Assembly (NCBI RefSeq): GCF_002078875.1
Contig: NC_034409.1
Span: 109,773,568 to 109,837,567 of the forward strand
Origin: Numida meleagris
Taxonomy: Eukaryota; Chordata; Aves; Galliformes; Numididae
Direction: 5' to 3'
DNA: 64,000 nt
Under the pieces are notes generated by a model. The model saw only the letters and a list, made by a program, of their open reading frames with translations. It searched no databases and was not told the origin of the DNA. Positions within the stretch are counted from its first letter, which is position 1. Every line of letters starts with the position of its first letter. Of the stretch, positions 1 to 13,475 are shown piece by piece. The position numbers were made by a program, and so were the translations under genes.

Positions 1-973
1 CCTCCTAAACTTGTACCACGCGTGTAACACTTCTATCTTCCAAACATCAGTTTTCTCATTAAATCTCTCACAGCAAGAGCGATGCTTTGCTTTGCTGTTT
101 CTCTGGCTTCCCAGCACTGCACCTGCAAATGCCAGTAGCCAGACATCCTCTATGCATGGTCCATGCTCCCTGAGCTGCCTTTCCCCTCTTTGGGAGGGGG
201 GAAAGAGGATTGACATAACTGCTGTCACTGCTGCTGGGGATCATGACCATGGGCCCTGTCTTGTATCTTGGCACAGCAACTGGTTCCAGTGCCGGCACAG
301 CCTACATCTGAGCCACAGCGTCGGGTGGGCTCTGGGTGAAGCAAGTCTGGCCCTGGGTGCTCACTGGGTGCATCAAGCCTGCAAGGCTCACAAGCCCCCA
401 TTGCCATCCTACGTGCAGTACCAGATGACAGGAGTGTTAATATTTTTCCTGAAGACATTTTGTAAAAGCAGTGTGTGTCTCATATACAGCAGTCAGAGGC
501 CATAGCTGGGGGGAAGAGCTATAAATCTATGAATAAGTAATGGAGGTTGGGCTGTGAAATCCATAAATTAACACAGGAGCAATTCTCTTGGCGACAGCAT
601 TAACACCACAGCGTTCAGCTGTTTATCACTGTGAAACGGCTCCTGCTTCCCGCCACAAAGGCAATGCGGGGTTTGCTTGGACTCCTGTGTACTTTTCTTG
701 CATTCACCTCTGGCTATAAATAATTTATCACAGAGATTGTACAATCAGGATATTGGGCCCCACTAATGCTTGCTTAAATGATATGACTCCTCTTCATCTA
801 ACACTGACCACTCTAGTCACTCAAGGGGAGCTTCATCCTTACTACCTATCTGTGAAGTGCTGGGGAACAAAAGGCAAAAGGGGCCACCTCAAGCCCAATT
901 CTGCTCTCACTGAGTGAGCCCACACTTGGACATCAGGGACCCCAAGATGAGAGCAATATCCCGTACACCTGAG
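1..973. other. Intergenic DNA, no feature recognised
   Basis: Unique-looking non-coding sequence. A 164-codon frame at 11-505 (+) is open but has no recognisable domain, low-information Ser/Leu/His-rich composition and overlapping frames on the other strand. I read it as chance. Confidence 0.6.
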
Positions 974-1133
974 ACAAGGAGGTCGTAGAGTCATTGTCCC
1001 TCAAGGTGTTCAAGAAATGTGGAGATGTGATACTTAAGAACATGATTTAGGGGGCAGTATTTGTGGTAGGTGGACAGTTGGACTGGATGATCTTAGTGGT
1101 CTTTCTCAACCTTAATGATTCTGTGATTCTGTT
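974..1133 (+). mobile_element. CR1 LINE 3' end fragment
   Basis: The stretch follows the CR1 3' terminus: a degraded end of ORF2 (GGTCGTAGAGTCATTGTCCC), then the 'ggttggactggatgatctta...caacctta' block, then the tandem ATGATTCTGTGATTCTG tail. It is a short 5'-truncated copy, as is usual for CR1, with several substitutions, so it is not recent. Confidence 0.85.
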
Positions 1134-1586
1134 CTTTAGATCCGTGAGAGGATTTACTGGTCTCAGAGAACACCATGAGCCTCTCCTGGCTATCAAACTA
1201 GGACTAATTCAAATCTACAGAAGCCCTTCCAAACACTCTGTTCAGGGACTAACTTAAACCACCTTAAGCACAGTAGCAGTCAGCCACACTGCCCTAACCA
1301 CACTGTGCAGGCTCAGAAAGTGCTGATACCATATCTGTTGGAGAGTCACCAGAACACTGTGCAGGCACCAATGGAGCCACATCTGAAGTGGTAGTCACTA
1401 TCTCACCCCTCCCCACTCCAGAAGCTGCTCACTGTGGTAATGGCTCCAAACCTGTACCCAACCCCTCTCTCCCATGGATAACACATATTTAATCTTGACC
1501 AACTGCCCAGTTTGGCACAAGGGCTTTTCCCACCATGAACAGTTCCCAAGCACAGCGTGAGGCACAGGCCCTTGCACAGCTCATGG
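1134..1586. other. Intergenic DNA, no feature recognised
   Basis: Non-coding sequence between two CR1 fragments. No gene, RNA or repeat is recognised. Confidence 0.5.
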
Positions 1587-1855
1587 ATCATAGAATCATA
1601 GGATCATTAAGACTGGAAAAGACCACTAAATCAACTAGTCCAACTGTCCACCTACAACCAGTATTGCCCACTGAACCATGTCCCTCAGTGCCACATCCAC
1701 ACGGTTCTTGAACACCTCCAGGGACGGTGACTCCACCACCTCCCTGGGCAGCCTGTGCCACTACCTCAACACTATTTTGGAGAAGAACTTTTTCCTAATA
1801 TCCAACCTGAACTCACTGCCCAGCATCTCCAAATTATAGCTCCTCTCCATCTCCA
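1587..1855 (-). mobile_element. CR1 LINE 3' end fragment
   Basis: Reading the + strand, the copy begins with the reverse-complement CR1 tail (ATCATAGAATCATAGGATCA). It continues through 'ccaccacctccctgggcagcctgtgcc', the complement of the conserved CR1 C-terminal coding segment ([13 protein letters not shown]). It is 5'-truncated after about 270 bp. Confidence 0.88.
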
Positions 1856-4807
1856 TTTATCTGTCCCTTGTGCATTTTATAGTGCTTAACCTGATTATCA
1901 TCTGCTATTGTGGAAATATCATACACTTTGTAGTTAGCCACTTTGTTTCTGTGCCAAGGATGCTCTCAAGCTCCTGTTGCTAGTAGCACTGGTTTCTCTT
2001 CATGGCATAGATCCTTAAATGCAGTAGTTATACATTACTTGAGCAGCACATATTTCTCCCTAAAATAACACAGGTGTCTCTATAGACCTTCACAAGGCCT
2101 TTGATGCACTCCAGGCATCCTGCTTTTCATTCTGTTATTCAGGAACACAACTAAAATAATTGGGCTTTCGTAGTTTCTAAGTCTCTTTTTTTTTTTTTTT
2201 TTTTTTTTTTTTGACTTCTAACAGGGTGAGTGGTCACGTGAAATACAGAGCTCAGAGGAAGCTGGAAGAAAAGGGAATACATGAGTATGCTAGGAATTAA
2301 GCTAGCTCTCATTGCTTGCTTCCGGAGAGGTGTGTGAAGCCTGCAGAGCAGTTGATCACAGATGATAGTACAATTCTGAAAACAAGAGAAGAAGGTGAAT
2401 GAATGGAAAAAATATAAGCGAAAGGATACAAAGAAGTATGGAGCTCCTGAAGCAAAATTTCACTCTCCTGAAAAGTACAGGCAAAATCCCTGGAGATTCC
2501 TGTCTTGAGCATACCAGCAGGGAAATCCACATCTGTGACAGGTGAGAAACAAAGATTGTTCCAGCTCCTTCACTGGGTTCTCCCTGGGCTCTACCAGGAT
2601 GCACAAGGTGCCCAGAAATGAGTCACTGAGACTTGAGTGGTGTCCAGGTGGAGCAATTCCTGTCTTTTTCTGAAGCTCCATTTGCTCAGAGTGCACGAGT
2701 TAATCTGCATCAAATCTTTGCTACGAAATTAATTAGTTCTCTTGACAGGGATATTTGAGGACAGGTGAGTGGCTATAGCTCGTGCAGACTGACCCCTCAG
2801 AACACATGCATGCTCAATGCGGTGCCTTTGGCCTGCTCCAGTCCTCCAAGGGTACACCATCAAGGCCCTCATCCTGCCATAGCCCCCAGTACACACATAC
2901 TGTGCCACTGAAATATGGTAAGAGCAGGCAGCAAAACAGCCTTCCTGTTTGCTTCCAGATTTTCTGCTTATACATGGCACATGCAGTGCTTGAGGTCAAG
3001 GTCTAGGGAAGACAGGGACCTGCTACTTAGTTGGTACTATGTTTATGCACATGTATTTGTAGGAGGGAAAAAGTATTCTGGAAAAATACAGATATCCTGA
3101 ACTCGCGGTATGTCATTTGCTAGGGCCCAGGAATATCCTCCATATAGGCAACAGGATCCTAGGACAGGAGGAAGAAATATATCTTGTGAAACAGACATTC
3201 TCATCATTTTGAAGTGTTCTTCCACTGCTACCAGGGCTTAAGTGGCTCAAGGTTAAATATTTATTAATCAGATAGAATAAAATAATTACATACGCTTTTA
3301 ATGAAGTCAGCAGTTGAAGTATTATAACCTAAAGAGACAAATAGAAGTATTAAAGAGGAAAAAACACAAAATATAAGTTAAACGATATCCAGGGTCTGAA
3401 GTAGGATGTGCTGGTTATAAGTATATTGCATTGTGTAGCTGCACCAATCTCTCCCTACATAGTAAACTCCAGGAGAATGTTTCTGCGGTATCTCCACTTG
3501 CAAGCCAATAGTAAGAGCAGCAGCCTAGACTTACCCTGGAGTGACCTTGTACTTGGTCCAAATGAAATTAGTAGGGTTAAACAGGTTTTTAATCCAGGAG
3601 AGCAGAACGTCCACTTCTAGCTGTCAAAATGGCAAACTAAATCTAATCATCCAGTTTTGCCCTTCTCTGTAAGATAATCGAAGTGAGGAACTCTTTTTGC
3701 TGCAGTCAGATTCGTTGGGTGTGCGGACCTTGGTGAGGCCACAGAATGACTCCTTGAGCAAAGACCTAAAGTGGAAAATGCTCCATTCTAAAAAAAATAA
3801 GAAATAATTACTCTAGAGACAGAGACTTGTTACATTAGGTGTAAATCAGATGTGATATTAAATCCATATGCTAAAGGTTAACGTGTAAGAAATATTGCGT
3901 ATTGATTGCAGCGCTTTAGAATTGGCCCATTTTTCATTAGTATTTTTTTGGCTTTGCTATAGGCACCAGCAATGATACAGAATGCCTCAGAATTACCTGC
4001 AGCTGTAAACAATAGGGCAAGTTTGACAAAGATAATAATGCTTTCCTTATTCTTGTGATAATAGTAAACAGCAGAGATCCCTAATAGCAGCATCAATTCC
4101 ATCTCACAAGCAAGGAAAAATTAACATGGGAGAAAGAAACCGTGCAGATCTCCCAATAAAACCATAAAGTTGGTAGTAAAATGATCCAGCAGCAAAGGAA
4201 AAAGCAAAATCAATAGCAAAAAAAATGTGTTAATTAGTACCTTCTCCATTCTGCAGGATATATATCAGGCTTCAGTGCTTGCAGAAGCAGGAAAGCTTAC
4301 GGTATCAGGGCAGCAGTCACTGAAACTCATCTCTCTATGACTGAGCAATTGTCCCCGATGGCCACTAAATTAAATAGAGGGAGACAGAGCTGATAACATT
4401 TTTTTTTCCCCAAGGACAAAAACGGATTGTGAAATCAGACATTTCACTGGCACTGCTCTTGACAGAACTGTGACACCCCACTTCCCCCTTATCTCTGTAC
4501 AGTAACATCCCAAACTTCACAACACACATCCCCTGTGGGCAGCCCAGACCTGGCTGAGGCCCCACACACTCCCAGGCCTGAGATGGGACTGCTGCTAGCT
4601 GGGCTTCCTGCTGCACTCAGCTTTTTGACATCAGTGCCTCCACAGCCAGGAGCAGTGGCCCTCAGCTCTGGGAACTGTTGTACTGGGTTGTCCTCGGGCT
4701 CATACAGAAATGTCTCTGCTGATTTATGTCTGATTTGTGTTTTGTGGGTGTGCCTGTTTACATGCCTGCAAATGGGAGTGTGATGGCTAAGTATGCGCAG
4801 CAAGGAA
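1856..4807. other. Intergenic DNA; only a poly-T tract recognised
   Basis: About 3 kb of AT-rich non-coding sequence. The small frames between 2.3 and 3.2 kb overlap each other on both strands and show no domain. A short 'acaaggcctttgatgcact' at 2091-2109 could be a scrap of a reverse transcriptase frame but is too short to call. Confidence 0.5.
2186..2212. repeat. Poly-T homopolymer (27 T)
   Basis: An uninterrupted run of 27 T. CR1 does not use poly-A tails, so this is more likely a mononucleotide microsatellite than a retrotransposition scar. No processed pseudogene was recognised next to it. Confidence 0.95.
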
Positions 4808-5003
4808 CCACAGAATAGCTGAGGCTGGAAGGACCCTCCGGCTCCATCTGGCCCAACCCCTGCTCCAGCAGGGACACTTAGAGCAGCATGCCCAGGCCCT
4901 TGTCCAGGTGACTTTTGAAGATCTCCAAGAAGAAGACCCCACAGCCTCTCTGGGCAGCCCGTGCCAGTGCTCTGTCACCCGCACAGCACAGAGGTGCTTT
5001 CTG
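4808..5003 (-). mobile_element. CR1 LINE 3' end fragment
   Basis: The fragment starts at 'accacagaatagctgaggctggaagg', the diverged complement of a CR1 3' end. It runs through 'cacagcctctctgggcagcccgtgccagtgctctgtcacc', the complement of the C-terminal coding block. The tail is reduced to a single degenerate unit. Its GC-rich wording differs from the other copies and suggests another CR1 subfamily. Confidence 0.82.
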
Positions 5004-6092
5004 CTGTTTAGAAGCTACCAGTGAGTGAAACCACAGCCTGCAGGTCCACCTGACCTGCACATGCACACAATGCTGTTAGCTGAGTTCATGCATGTGACCA
5101 AAATCTGGTTGGTATTCAACAGATAGTTCAGCTGAGGAATTAAGCCGTAGCACAACAGTGATCTCTGTTTTGTTCTTTACGCCTCTGCCGGCAATTCCAG
5201 TCAGACTTATTTTTACATTTTGCCTGCACCTCCACACTGCTATTTTTATAAAACAGTTACAGCCCAAGCTCTTTCCTTAGAGCTGGAAGAAAGTTTGCAT
5301 GTGTGCTGCTCTCTGTCCATCAGCACTGAATTTCACCTGTTTACTTTTTGATCACTCAGTGTCCTGAAGCCCTTCCATAACTCCCCAGACAGCTTTCATT
5401 TGTACCGCACTCATAACTTAGTGCCATCAGCCGGAGATGAAGTTATTTTGGCAAGTTATCTGAAATGTCTTCTCCTCACAAAAATCATTGTATCTATCTA
5501 GCAGTCCCTCTTCTGTGAGCTCACCACTCCAATTAATGGAGGTTAATTGTGTATAACAAACAACCATTCACTGTATTCATCAAACTAATGTGATTTCCTT
5601 TTTAGAGAATTTATTACTTGAAAAATACAATTCTGTTCACTCAGCTTTCAAATGCACCAATGTGATGTGCTTGAATTTGGGGAAATCATTCATCCCAAGA
5701 GAAAATTACAAACTGCTCTTCAAAGAAAATGAGTATTTATCCATTAGTTGACATTTTAGATCTCTCTGAGCAAAAGAACAATGCCACTACTTTCAAAAGA
5801 CATTAATTTACTAAGCGTTTTGTAGCATGGGTGATACTGCTATTGCACCCACTTGTTATACTGATTACACCGTTTTTTTGAAAAGTATCCTAAGAAAGAT
5901 CCCAAGCAAGCAATCTCTCTTCTCAAATCACCCTCAGTTTGCAATCATAGTGCTAAAATTTAACTACTTTAAAAAGCAAAGTGCTGTAAAACCAGTGATA
6001 AGTAAGTACTTGTCAAGTTTTTTTCTTAAAGTTTTCATGGTTAAAATTAGTTGACTAATTAAACACTGTCCATTGAAATTAAGAGACATATA
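5004..6092. other. Intergenic DNA, no feature recognised
   Basis: AT-rich non-coding sequence. No gene or repeat is recognised. Confidence 0.5.
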
Positions 6093-6599
6093 TCATAGAA
6101 CCATAGAATCATTTGAGTTGGAAGGAACCATTAAAGGCCATCTGGTCCAACTTCCCCGCAATGAACAGAGACACCAGCAGCTACATCAGGTTGCTCAGAG
6201 CCCCATCCAGCCTGACCTTGAGTGTCTCCAGGGATGGTACATCTACCGCCTCTCTGTGCAACCTGTGTCAGTGCCTCACCACCTGCAATGTGAAAAACTT
6301 ACATCGAATCTAAATGTCCCCACTTTTAGTCTGAAACCATTTCCCCGTGTCCTACCACCACAGACCCTGCTAAAGAGTATGTCCCCTTCTTTCTTACAGA
6401 CCCCTTTTAGATTCTGACAGGCCATTCTCATGTCACCCTGGAGCCTTCTCTTTTCCAGACTGAACAGCCCCAGCTGTCTCAGCCTGTCCTCGTAGGATAG
6501 CTGTTCCATCCCTTGGATCATTTTTGTGGCCCTCCTCTGGACACACTCCATCAGGTCCACATCTCTCCTGTATTGAGGGCTCCCCATCTGCTTGCACAA
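6093..6599 (-). mobile_element. CR1 LINE fragment with ORF2 C-terminus
   Basis: The 3' tail (TCATAGAACCATAGAATCA) begins at 6093. The minus-strand frame 6599-6276 reads the CR1 ORF2 C-terminus: MGSPQYRRDVDLMECVQRR, then the [21 protein letters not shown] block. It ends with a short unrelated extension before its stop, and the last coding segment near the tail lies in another frame. The copy is 5'-truncated within the reverse transcriptase 3' domain and is not functional. Confidence 0.92.
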
Positions 6600-9238
6600 A
6601 TTTTTGTGCTGATTGCTCTCTATTGGTGTGTGTCAAACACCAAGCTACTGCCATTACTGAGGCTCTGTTCATTCAGGTATTATGCAAAGGTCATTAAAGA
6701 CATTTCATCCCAGCAAATTTGTAGTTAAAAAAAATTAAAAAGAGAACACACTTGGAATAACTTTAATTCTTATGCACATGGTTTTTATGGTATTTTCCTG
6801 CCATTTGTTCAGATTGCATTTGGTCTCACATCCAGGTCAAACTGTGCCTTGAAGGTAAGGTGCTCCAGCACGACTGTCCACGTGTATGTGAATGGAGCCC
6901 CTCTGACAGCAGTCATCACTTTCTAAAGATACATTAAACTTACAGGATATCTTATGAGGGAAGTACTCTGTATTACTTAGAGCAATTTCAATCTGATGAT
7001 AAAGGGAGGCATACACAGCATGATGAAGAGAGAGAAATGGGAAAAATAATGGGAAGCCCCAGCAGAAGATAGATTAAAGGCCTCAGATCCTCCACTATGC
7101 CAACAAACCAGCTTCAGAGTCAATTCCACAGGGCCAGGCTCACTTTTCCAAATAGTATGTCTTTAGTTTTCGGAAGGGTTTGTCTGTAAGAGATAATAAC
7201 AAAGCATAGAGGGGTAAAGAATGGTACATGAATCTTTGTAAGAGCATCTATTTAAAAGTCAACAGTCACTTTTATCTGCAGGTTAATTTCTCACTTCAGC
7301 TGTGTGTGAAGAAAAGATCATTAATAGCACAGGCGTAAGTTATGAAAATATTTTACTACATCTAATAAGACGCTAAACTGAATGAGAAGTATTCAGAAAC
7401 ACATTTTGACTGAAGAAAGCAAATACTAGTTTCAATTTAATCATTTTACTCCAGCAAAAATAACCACGGCCTTATTCACCCTCTTTAATATCTTCATGTC
7501 TCACATTTAGCTCCTTACCCGGGCATGGACAGAAGATCCAGGACGTCTAATACACATGGAGCAGATGCACTCTGTCTATTGAATGATACCATGGCACTTT
7601 TACCATGAAAGAAAAGTTCCAATGTTCTGTTCCAGACTATTATGTTGCAGAATTAGCTCTAAATAGGATCCACTTCTCCCACTTCCCTTCCCCTAAGACT
7701 CCCAAATAGTTACATATGCAGCCAGTAAAATGCACACACATTACTTCATCGGAACTTGCATTAACAGATTACATCCTGAGGGACTCCTTCCACACCAGGT
7801 AGTTTCTCAAAGCTAGCACTTCTGAACTAAACCTTTATCAAGTGCCTTAAATATGAAATACCTCCTGGGTGGGTGGGATTGTGAGCATTTTATTAATGTA
7901 AATTAAACAGCAAGAGTAGAAAAGACATAAAATGTTCCCAAAATCAAAATATTTAGTAGAAGCAAATAAAAAGAAATGCTAAAAAAAAAAAAAGAGAACC
8001 CTCAATCTCACTTGATGAGGTGATATTGCTTTAATCAGTAAACTGCAATCTTATTTCAGTACTGAAGACTGTAGCTACAAAGAGCATAAGAACAACCTAA
8101 ATCATCTAACACTTGCTTAAAATGCTGCAACACCGGCAGGCTTATTGTAATATAATTGAGTAGCAGAGCAATTATACTCTGAGATTAATATTTATAGAAC
8201 ATAATCAGGTTTCCCTTATTTAAAATATTATTCAATAATTTACAGTCTTGAAAAGCATCTTCAAAGCTGAGCTACAGTTTGATATCAGTCTATGCTGAGA
8301 AGCACCAAAATCATGACAGGAACAGGAACAATGCTCACTGCATCTCAGAGACCACTCATGGAGCAGTCCGTCCAAATCCCATGCTTCAGGAGCGAGGATT
8401 CTCCTTTCTGCTCTTACGGTATAAAGTAGGTGTTTTGAAAGGGATTTGTAATGCTGACTGGGCAAGAAACACATGGAATCAACAGCGGTCAGATAGAGAG
8501 CTTCTTACCAGGAGAAGTCAGAGGGCGTTATATTTTCACAAACAACCCAAGAGTTGTGGTACTGACATGCTGACAATCCCTCTGAAGAAAAGAAAGTGTG
8601 CATCTCCAGGGTGACAGGTCAGTGACACAAGGACACAGTGACACGGAGCTCCAGGTTCACTTCATTTCGAATGGCATGCTCTCTCTAGCAGGAGCTATCA
8701 CTTACTGTGTTTTTTTGCTGTACAAAGCCCAACAATGACCAGTTTGGGCCAAGGTCCTATGGGCTACTGCCCCGTGAATGGTGTGTAATAATGTCTATTA
8801 TTTCTGGAATGTAGTTAATACTAGCTTCAGAGCACTTTAAATGTGAGAAAGTTATATGCCATGATTTCTTTATCTGAGTCAGACCAAGAACAGTGCCCAC
8901 GTGACAGAAGAGACACGGAGCTACAAGGCAGTAAATCCCTTACACTCACAATATACTGGATCAATGTCTTGTTTCTATCCAAAGGGATTTATAGTATTAT
9001 AAGATGTTATTTGTTTGTACTGACAGTTCTTTGGTCCACATCTTCTGCTTTAATGTGCTCTGATTCAAATTTCAAAATACATGCATTTAATGCTACTAAC
9101 CAAGGTATTATTTTGCCTTATGAACATGTGGGAGAGTCCTCTGGTCTCCCTATCTTCAAGGTACATCCTGCTTATAGACACTGCAGAGCTACTACCTAAT
9201 TCTGCAGCATTCAGCACCTAGTTTCTCTGGTATTAGTA
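6600..9238. other. Intergenic DNA, no feature recognised
   Basis: About 2.6 kb of non-coding sequence with short A-runs (for example 7980-7993). Overlapping frames at 8232-8614 on both strands (80 and 111 codons) look like chance. Confidence 0.5.
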
Positions 9239-10000
9239 GAATCACTGAATCACAGAATCATTTGAGTCAGAAGGGACCCTTAAAGGCCATCTAGTCCGAC
9301 TCCCCTGCAGTGAACAGGGACACCTACAGCTCCATCAGGTTGCTCAGAGCCCTACTCAATCCGACCTTGAGTGTCTCAGGGACGCGGCATCCACCACCTC
9401 TCTGGGCAATTTGTGCCAGTGCCCCACCACCCATAGTGTGAAAAACTTCTTCCTTATCTCCAATCTAAATCTCTCCTTTTTTAGTTTGAAGCCATTTCCC
9501 CTTGTCCTGTCACCACAGACCCTGCTAAAGAGTCTGTCCCCTCCTTTCTTACAGCCCCCCTTTAGATTCTGAAAGGCTGCTCTCAGGTCTCACCAGAGCC
9601 TTCTCTTCTCCAGGCTGAACAGCCACAGCTCTCTCAGCCTGTCCTCGTAGGGGAGGTGTTCCATCCATTGGATCATTTCTGTGGCCCTCCTCTGGATGTG
9701 CTCCAACAGCTCCATGTCTCTCCTGTACTGAGGACTCCACATCTGGATGCAGTACTCCAGGTGAGGTCTCACCAGCACAGAGCAGAGGGGCAGGATCACC
9801 TCCCTCGCCCTGCTGGCCACACTTCTTTGGATGCAGCCCAGGACACAGTTGGCTTTCTGGACTGCAACGGCACATTGCTGGCTCAGGTCCAGCTTGACAT
9901 CCACCAGGTAGAGATTCAAAGACCCCGCACCTGGGACAACTCTGTCTCCTACAGCACCCAAAAGCCACTTGGCACTGCCCATGGGAGCCCAGGTTCAATC
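9239..10000 (-). mobile_element. CR1 LINE fragment with decayed ORF2 C-terminus
   Basis: On the + strand the copy begins with the complement of a CR1 tail (CACTGAATCACAGAATCA). Minus-strand frame 9982-9590 encodes the CR1 ORF2 C-terminal region: VDVKLDLSQQCAVAVQKANC, SREVILPL-like, VRPHLEYCIQMWSPQYRRD and [18 protein letters not shown]. The remaining C-terminus continues in other frames, so it is a decayed copy. The 5' boundary near 10000 is approximate, because the sequence upstream of the VDVKLDLSQQ motif is not recognisable as CR1. Confidence 0.9.
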
Positions 10001-10993
10001 AGCAGCTCTGCCCTCTGACTAACCTGGGGAAAAACACCAAGCCTCTCCTCCCTGGACATGGCCTGTGGCAGCAGCAGAGTAGAAGGCAGCCCAGCCAAGT
10101 ATGTTCACTGGATATAACAACAGACTGCAGCAAACACACAAATGACGAAAATAGAATATTTGAGGTTGGATGAATTAAGCACATTGCATATACAGCTTCT
10201 GGTAGCAGGAAATGTGAGTTTTCACATCTGAGCAAACACACAGTTTTCTACACCCCCCTTCCTTAGTATTCAAAATGTAACAAGGCCAAATTTCTGCCTT
10301 GTTCATTCATACCATCTGATCAGCTTCTTGGCAGTAGCTGCCAGCACTGGACTTGATGTCATTTCACTAATGGGGACAACTTGCTGTATTGGTTCAAAAC
10401 AGAACAAAAAAATGTTCTAGATTTCATTTTAGAACAGAATGCAGCATCTATCTTCTAATTCCCTTGTCCAATCTCCATCAACTGATTAGCAGTTTTGTGA
10501 AATTCTTGAAATAAAAGAGCATTTATCTATGGTGACTTGACCTAGACACGTTGCTCTGCCAAGCTGATTGGGAATGCTGTTGGAATAGAAAACATTTTTG
10601 CCTTCTGCCTTTCCAAAACCAGCAGCCAACTATGTCAGTCCCATTTTGTATATGGCACAGGTAGAAGCTACAACCTGATCACTTTCATTGTTGTTTCTTT
10701 AATTTCCTCCCATCAAACAGTACCTTATTTCCCTTTGCATTCATGGCTTTGCTGGCAGTCTAGTAATTCACAGAAGTACCTTTTTCATACCTTTAGCAAA
10801 GAGATTGTCATGAAAGTATTACCTTAAATGAACAATGCTAATATATACTTCTAAGCATAAGCCTGAATTGAAAATAAGGAGTTTATTTGATATTTACAGT
10901 ACATTTGGTCATTTTTTTGGTAAATAATCATTCAAAGTTGGGAGTTTTTGTTTATTTGTTTATTGTTTCTCTACATGATGTATCTAATACATT
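10001..10993. other. Intergenic DNA, no feature recognised
   Basis: AT-rich non-coding sequence without a recognisable gene or repeat. Confidence 0.5.
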
Positions 10994-11080
10994 AGTGAGG
11001 ACAGTGGTGATGGGCTGATGGTTGGACCAGATTATCTTAATGGTCTGTTCCAACCTTAATGATTCTATGATTCTGTGATT
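10994..11080 (+). mobile_element. CR1 LINE 3' UTR fragment
   Basis: An 87-bp 3' end only: 'ggtgatgggctgatggttgg', 'ccagattatcttaatggtct', then two ATTCTRTGA tail units. It carries no coding sequence. Confidence 0.88.
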
Positions 11081-13066
11081 TGTCAGTTCATGCGAAGGCA
11101 CAGGCATTTTTATAAATGGCAAGGAGATAGTTATCTAATTACAGATCAAAATAAATGGCATGGGATACAAATGGTTACTTCAGCATCAGAAATAATGAAG
11201 AGCAAATGGATGACAACATCATTTTTACCACGTGCAGAGGAATAAAAAAGTATAGCTTGCACTCACCTCAGCCGGTATAGTAACCAATATCTCACATATA
11301 TTGTGAGTTTGGTTATTTAAACAAACAGCCAGAGTTCTCCATCTTCAGCAGTTAGTTTGAAAAGAGAAGGTTCCTACTGTAATTTTCATAGGGGTGAAAC
11401 TAGAGAAGAAATGGTAATTCTCTTGTCAGAAAAGGGACTCATCTGTGCCAGATCACTGATTCTGTAATAGACCTCAGTGCTTAGTCACATACATCGCTTG
11501 GTGCACTTTTTAATTTTTAGATTTAATTCTTCCCCTTCTTTATTTTTTTTTTCCTGTCTGAAAGAATCAGTCACATTTTGCATGTGAAGCTGGAGGGTGC
11601 CTCAGCTGAAGGATATTTGTTTAGCAGCTCAGCTGGAAAATACATTCTCAAACACAGACCCATAACAAAAGATCAGCTCTTTGTGCCTTGTTGGAGGTAG
11701 TACAAACCTCCACACACCTCTGGTTTTTGACTTGCATCTTGAAGAGTAATTGCCTGCAGTGCCTGATGCTCTTTTGCACACATAATAAAGATGGATTAAA
11801 GATGGATAAAGATTAGGATGCAGAACTGAGAAGGGCCTAAACTTTATTTCTTCACTTGAGGTATATGATGTAGGCAAGAAAAACAGCACTCCATGGAAAT
11901 TCTGCACAGAAAAGGTCTATGTCTGCTCACAGGGGCTGTTTTCTTTCTTCCCTCCATTGCCACTGCTTGATGATGAGCTGGTTGCTTTAAAAGTGCAAGA
12001 CAAGATGGATTTGTGAAATTCTTTTCCTATATATGACACACCTTATAGACAGTATTTTTGACGGGGAGCAACTTCTGTGTACTCCAAGGCTTCCTTTTCT
12101 TCTTTCTTTGGGAATTTGTAATTTTAATATGAGAATACTGGCTATTCCAAGCATGAGAAAATTACACGGTGTCAGCCTTGGATATGATACAGAACGAATT
12201 TTTATGGAAAAGATTGCAGGCGAGTTAATGCATGCTGTCAGTCTGAACTCACTGTTGCCAGGCATTCACACCCTTTATCTAAACTGTATTAATTTTTGAC
12301 TGTCCACACTGCCAGCCTAACAGACGACTGGCTTCATGTAATAATCATATTCTCTTCTCATTAAAAGCACTGTGGAACTATCTTTAAGTAAATATACAAG
12401 TCACATGACAAGAAGGAGGTGTTTTTCCAGCAGCCTTTGTTCTGTATGTTTCTAGCAGGTTTGTTCAGCACATTCCACCCCAAGTAATGCAGCAGCAACC
12501 ACGAGGCCATGCAGGCATTTAATCTGCGAGTGCTGAGGGCACACGGCTTCCAGCTGTGAGCTCTGCACACATTCTCAGTCATCTGCTTCCACTACAAAGA
12601 GCTGCAATCTGAGACCCCTCAAAATCTAAGCAAGATTCATTATCAAGAACAGCGCTTTTTGACACTAAATAAAACAAACTCTTCACTTTATTGAATTACA
12701 TGAAGTACTGCACGACAGAAAAAAAAGAATGATGATGCCTTTAAACCATATTCTTGTCTCATCTGAAAACAGCTACCAGGAGCAGACAAAAACTTCCAAA
12801 CTATGGCACGTAAAAGTGCCCTTCATCCAGTGTGTAACTTGTATGTATCTACAGTAATGTATATATGTCATCTCTCTTACCAAACGCAAGAGTGCTGAGG
12901 GCAGCAGGAGAGAAGGGGGCAACAAGAACCAGTGTGAAGAAAGGGAGCTGCGCTATGCAGTGAAGAGTCAAAGACAGACAGACTCTGTATGTACTCTCAC
13001 CCAGTGAGAATGGAGAAATACCTTTTGCTAATTTATATGTTTTAATGATGCGCAATGACATATTTA
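11081..13066. other. Intergenic DNA; one short tandem repeat
   Basis: Non-coding sequence. Overlapping frames on both strands at 11987-12299 (92 and 88 codons) resemble no family I know and probably arose by chance. Confidence 0.5.
11787..11819. repeat. Short tandem repeat, 10-11 bp unit
   Basis: AAAGATGGATT and AAAGATGGAT follow each other directly, then a diverged third unit (AAAGATTAGGATG). This is a small local duplication with no evident function. Confidence 0.7.
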
Positions 13067-13475
13067 TAGAAACATAGAATCATAGAATGGCCTGGGTTGA
13101 AAAGGACCTCAAAGATCATTGAGTTTCAACCCTCCTGCTGAGTGCAGGGCTGCCAACAACTAGACCAGGCTGCCCAGAGCCACGTCCAGCCTGGCCTTGA
13201 ATGCCTCCAGGGATGGGGCATCCACAACCTCCTTGGGCAACCTGTTTCAGTGCGTCACCACCTTCTGAGTGAAAAACTTCCTCCTAATATCTAACCTAAA
13301 TCTCCCCTGTCTTAGTTTAAAACCGTTTCCCCTTGTCCTATCACTATCAACCCATGTAAACAATCGATCCCCCTCCTGTTTATACGCTCCCTTCAAGTAC
13401 TAGAAGGCCGCAATCAGGTCTCCCTGGAGCCTTCTCCAAGCTAAACAAGCCCAGTTCCCTCAACCTTTCTCCATA
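13067..13475 (-). mobile_element. CR1 LINE fragment
   Basis: The tail complement (AGAAACATAGAATCATAGAA) is followed by 'aaggacctcaaagatcattgag', the complement of the C-terminal coding block and the complement of [13 protein letters not shown] coding ('ccttctccaagctaaacaagcccagttccctcaacc'). It breaks off at about 13475. A short deletion in the LEKRR coding region disrupts the frame. Confidence 0.9.

Noticed and set aside
11..505. 164-codon + frame at the left edge
   Set aside because: No recognisable family, overlapping frames on the opposite strand, and Ser/Leu/His-rich low-information content.
2186..2240. Poly-T followed by 'gacttctaacag ggtgag', resembling a splice acceptor next to a donor
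   Set aside because: It is in intergenic DNA, and the long T run is a simple homopolymer that mimics a pyrimidine tract.
2189..2300. Processed pseudogene behind the T27 run
   Set aside because: No recognisable gene sequence lies on the minus strand next to it, and CR1 machinery rarely makes poly-A processed copies.
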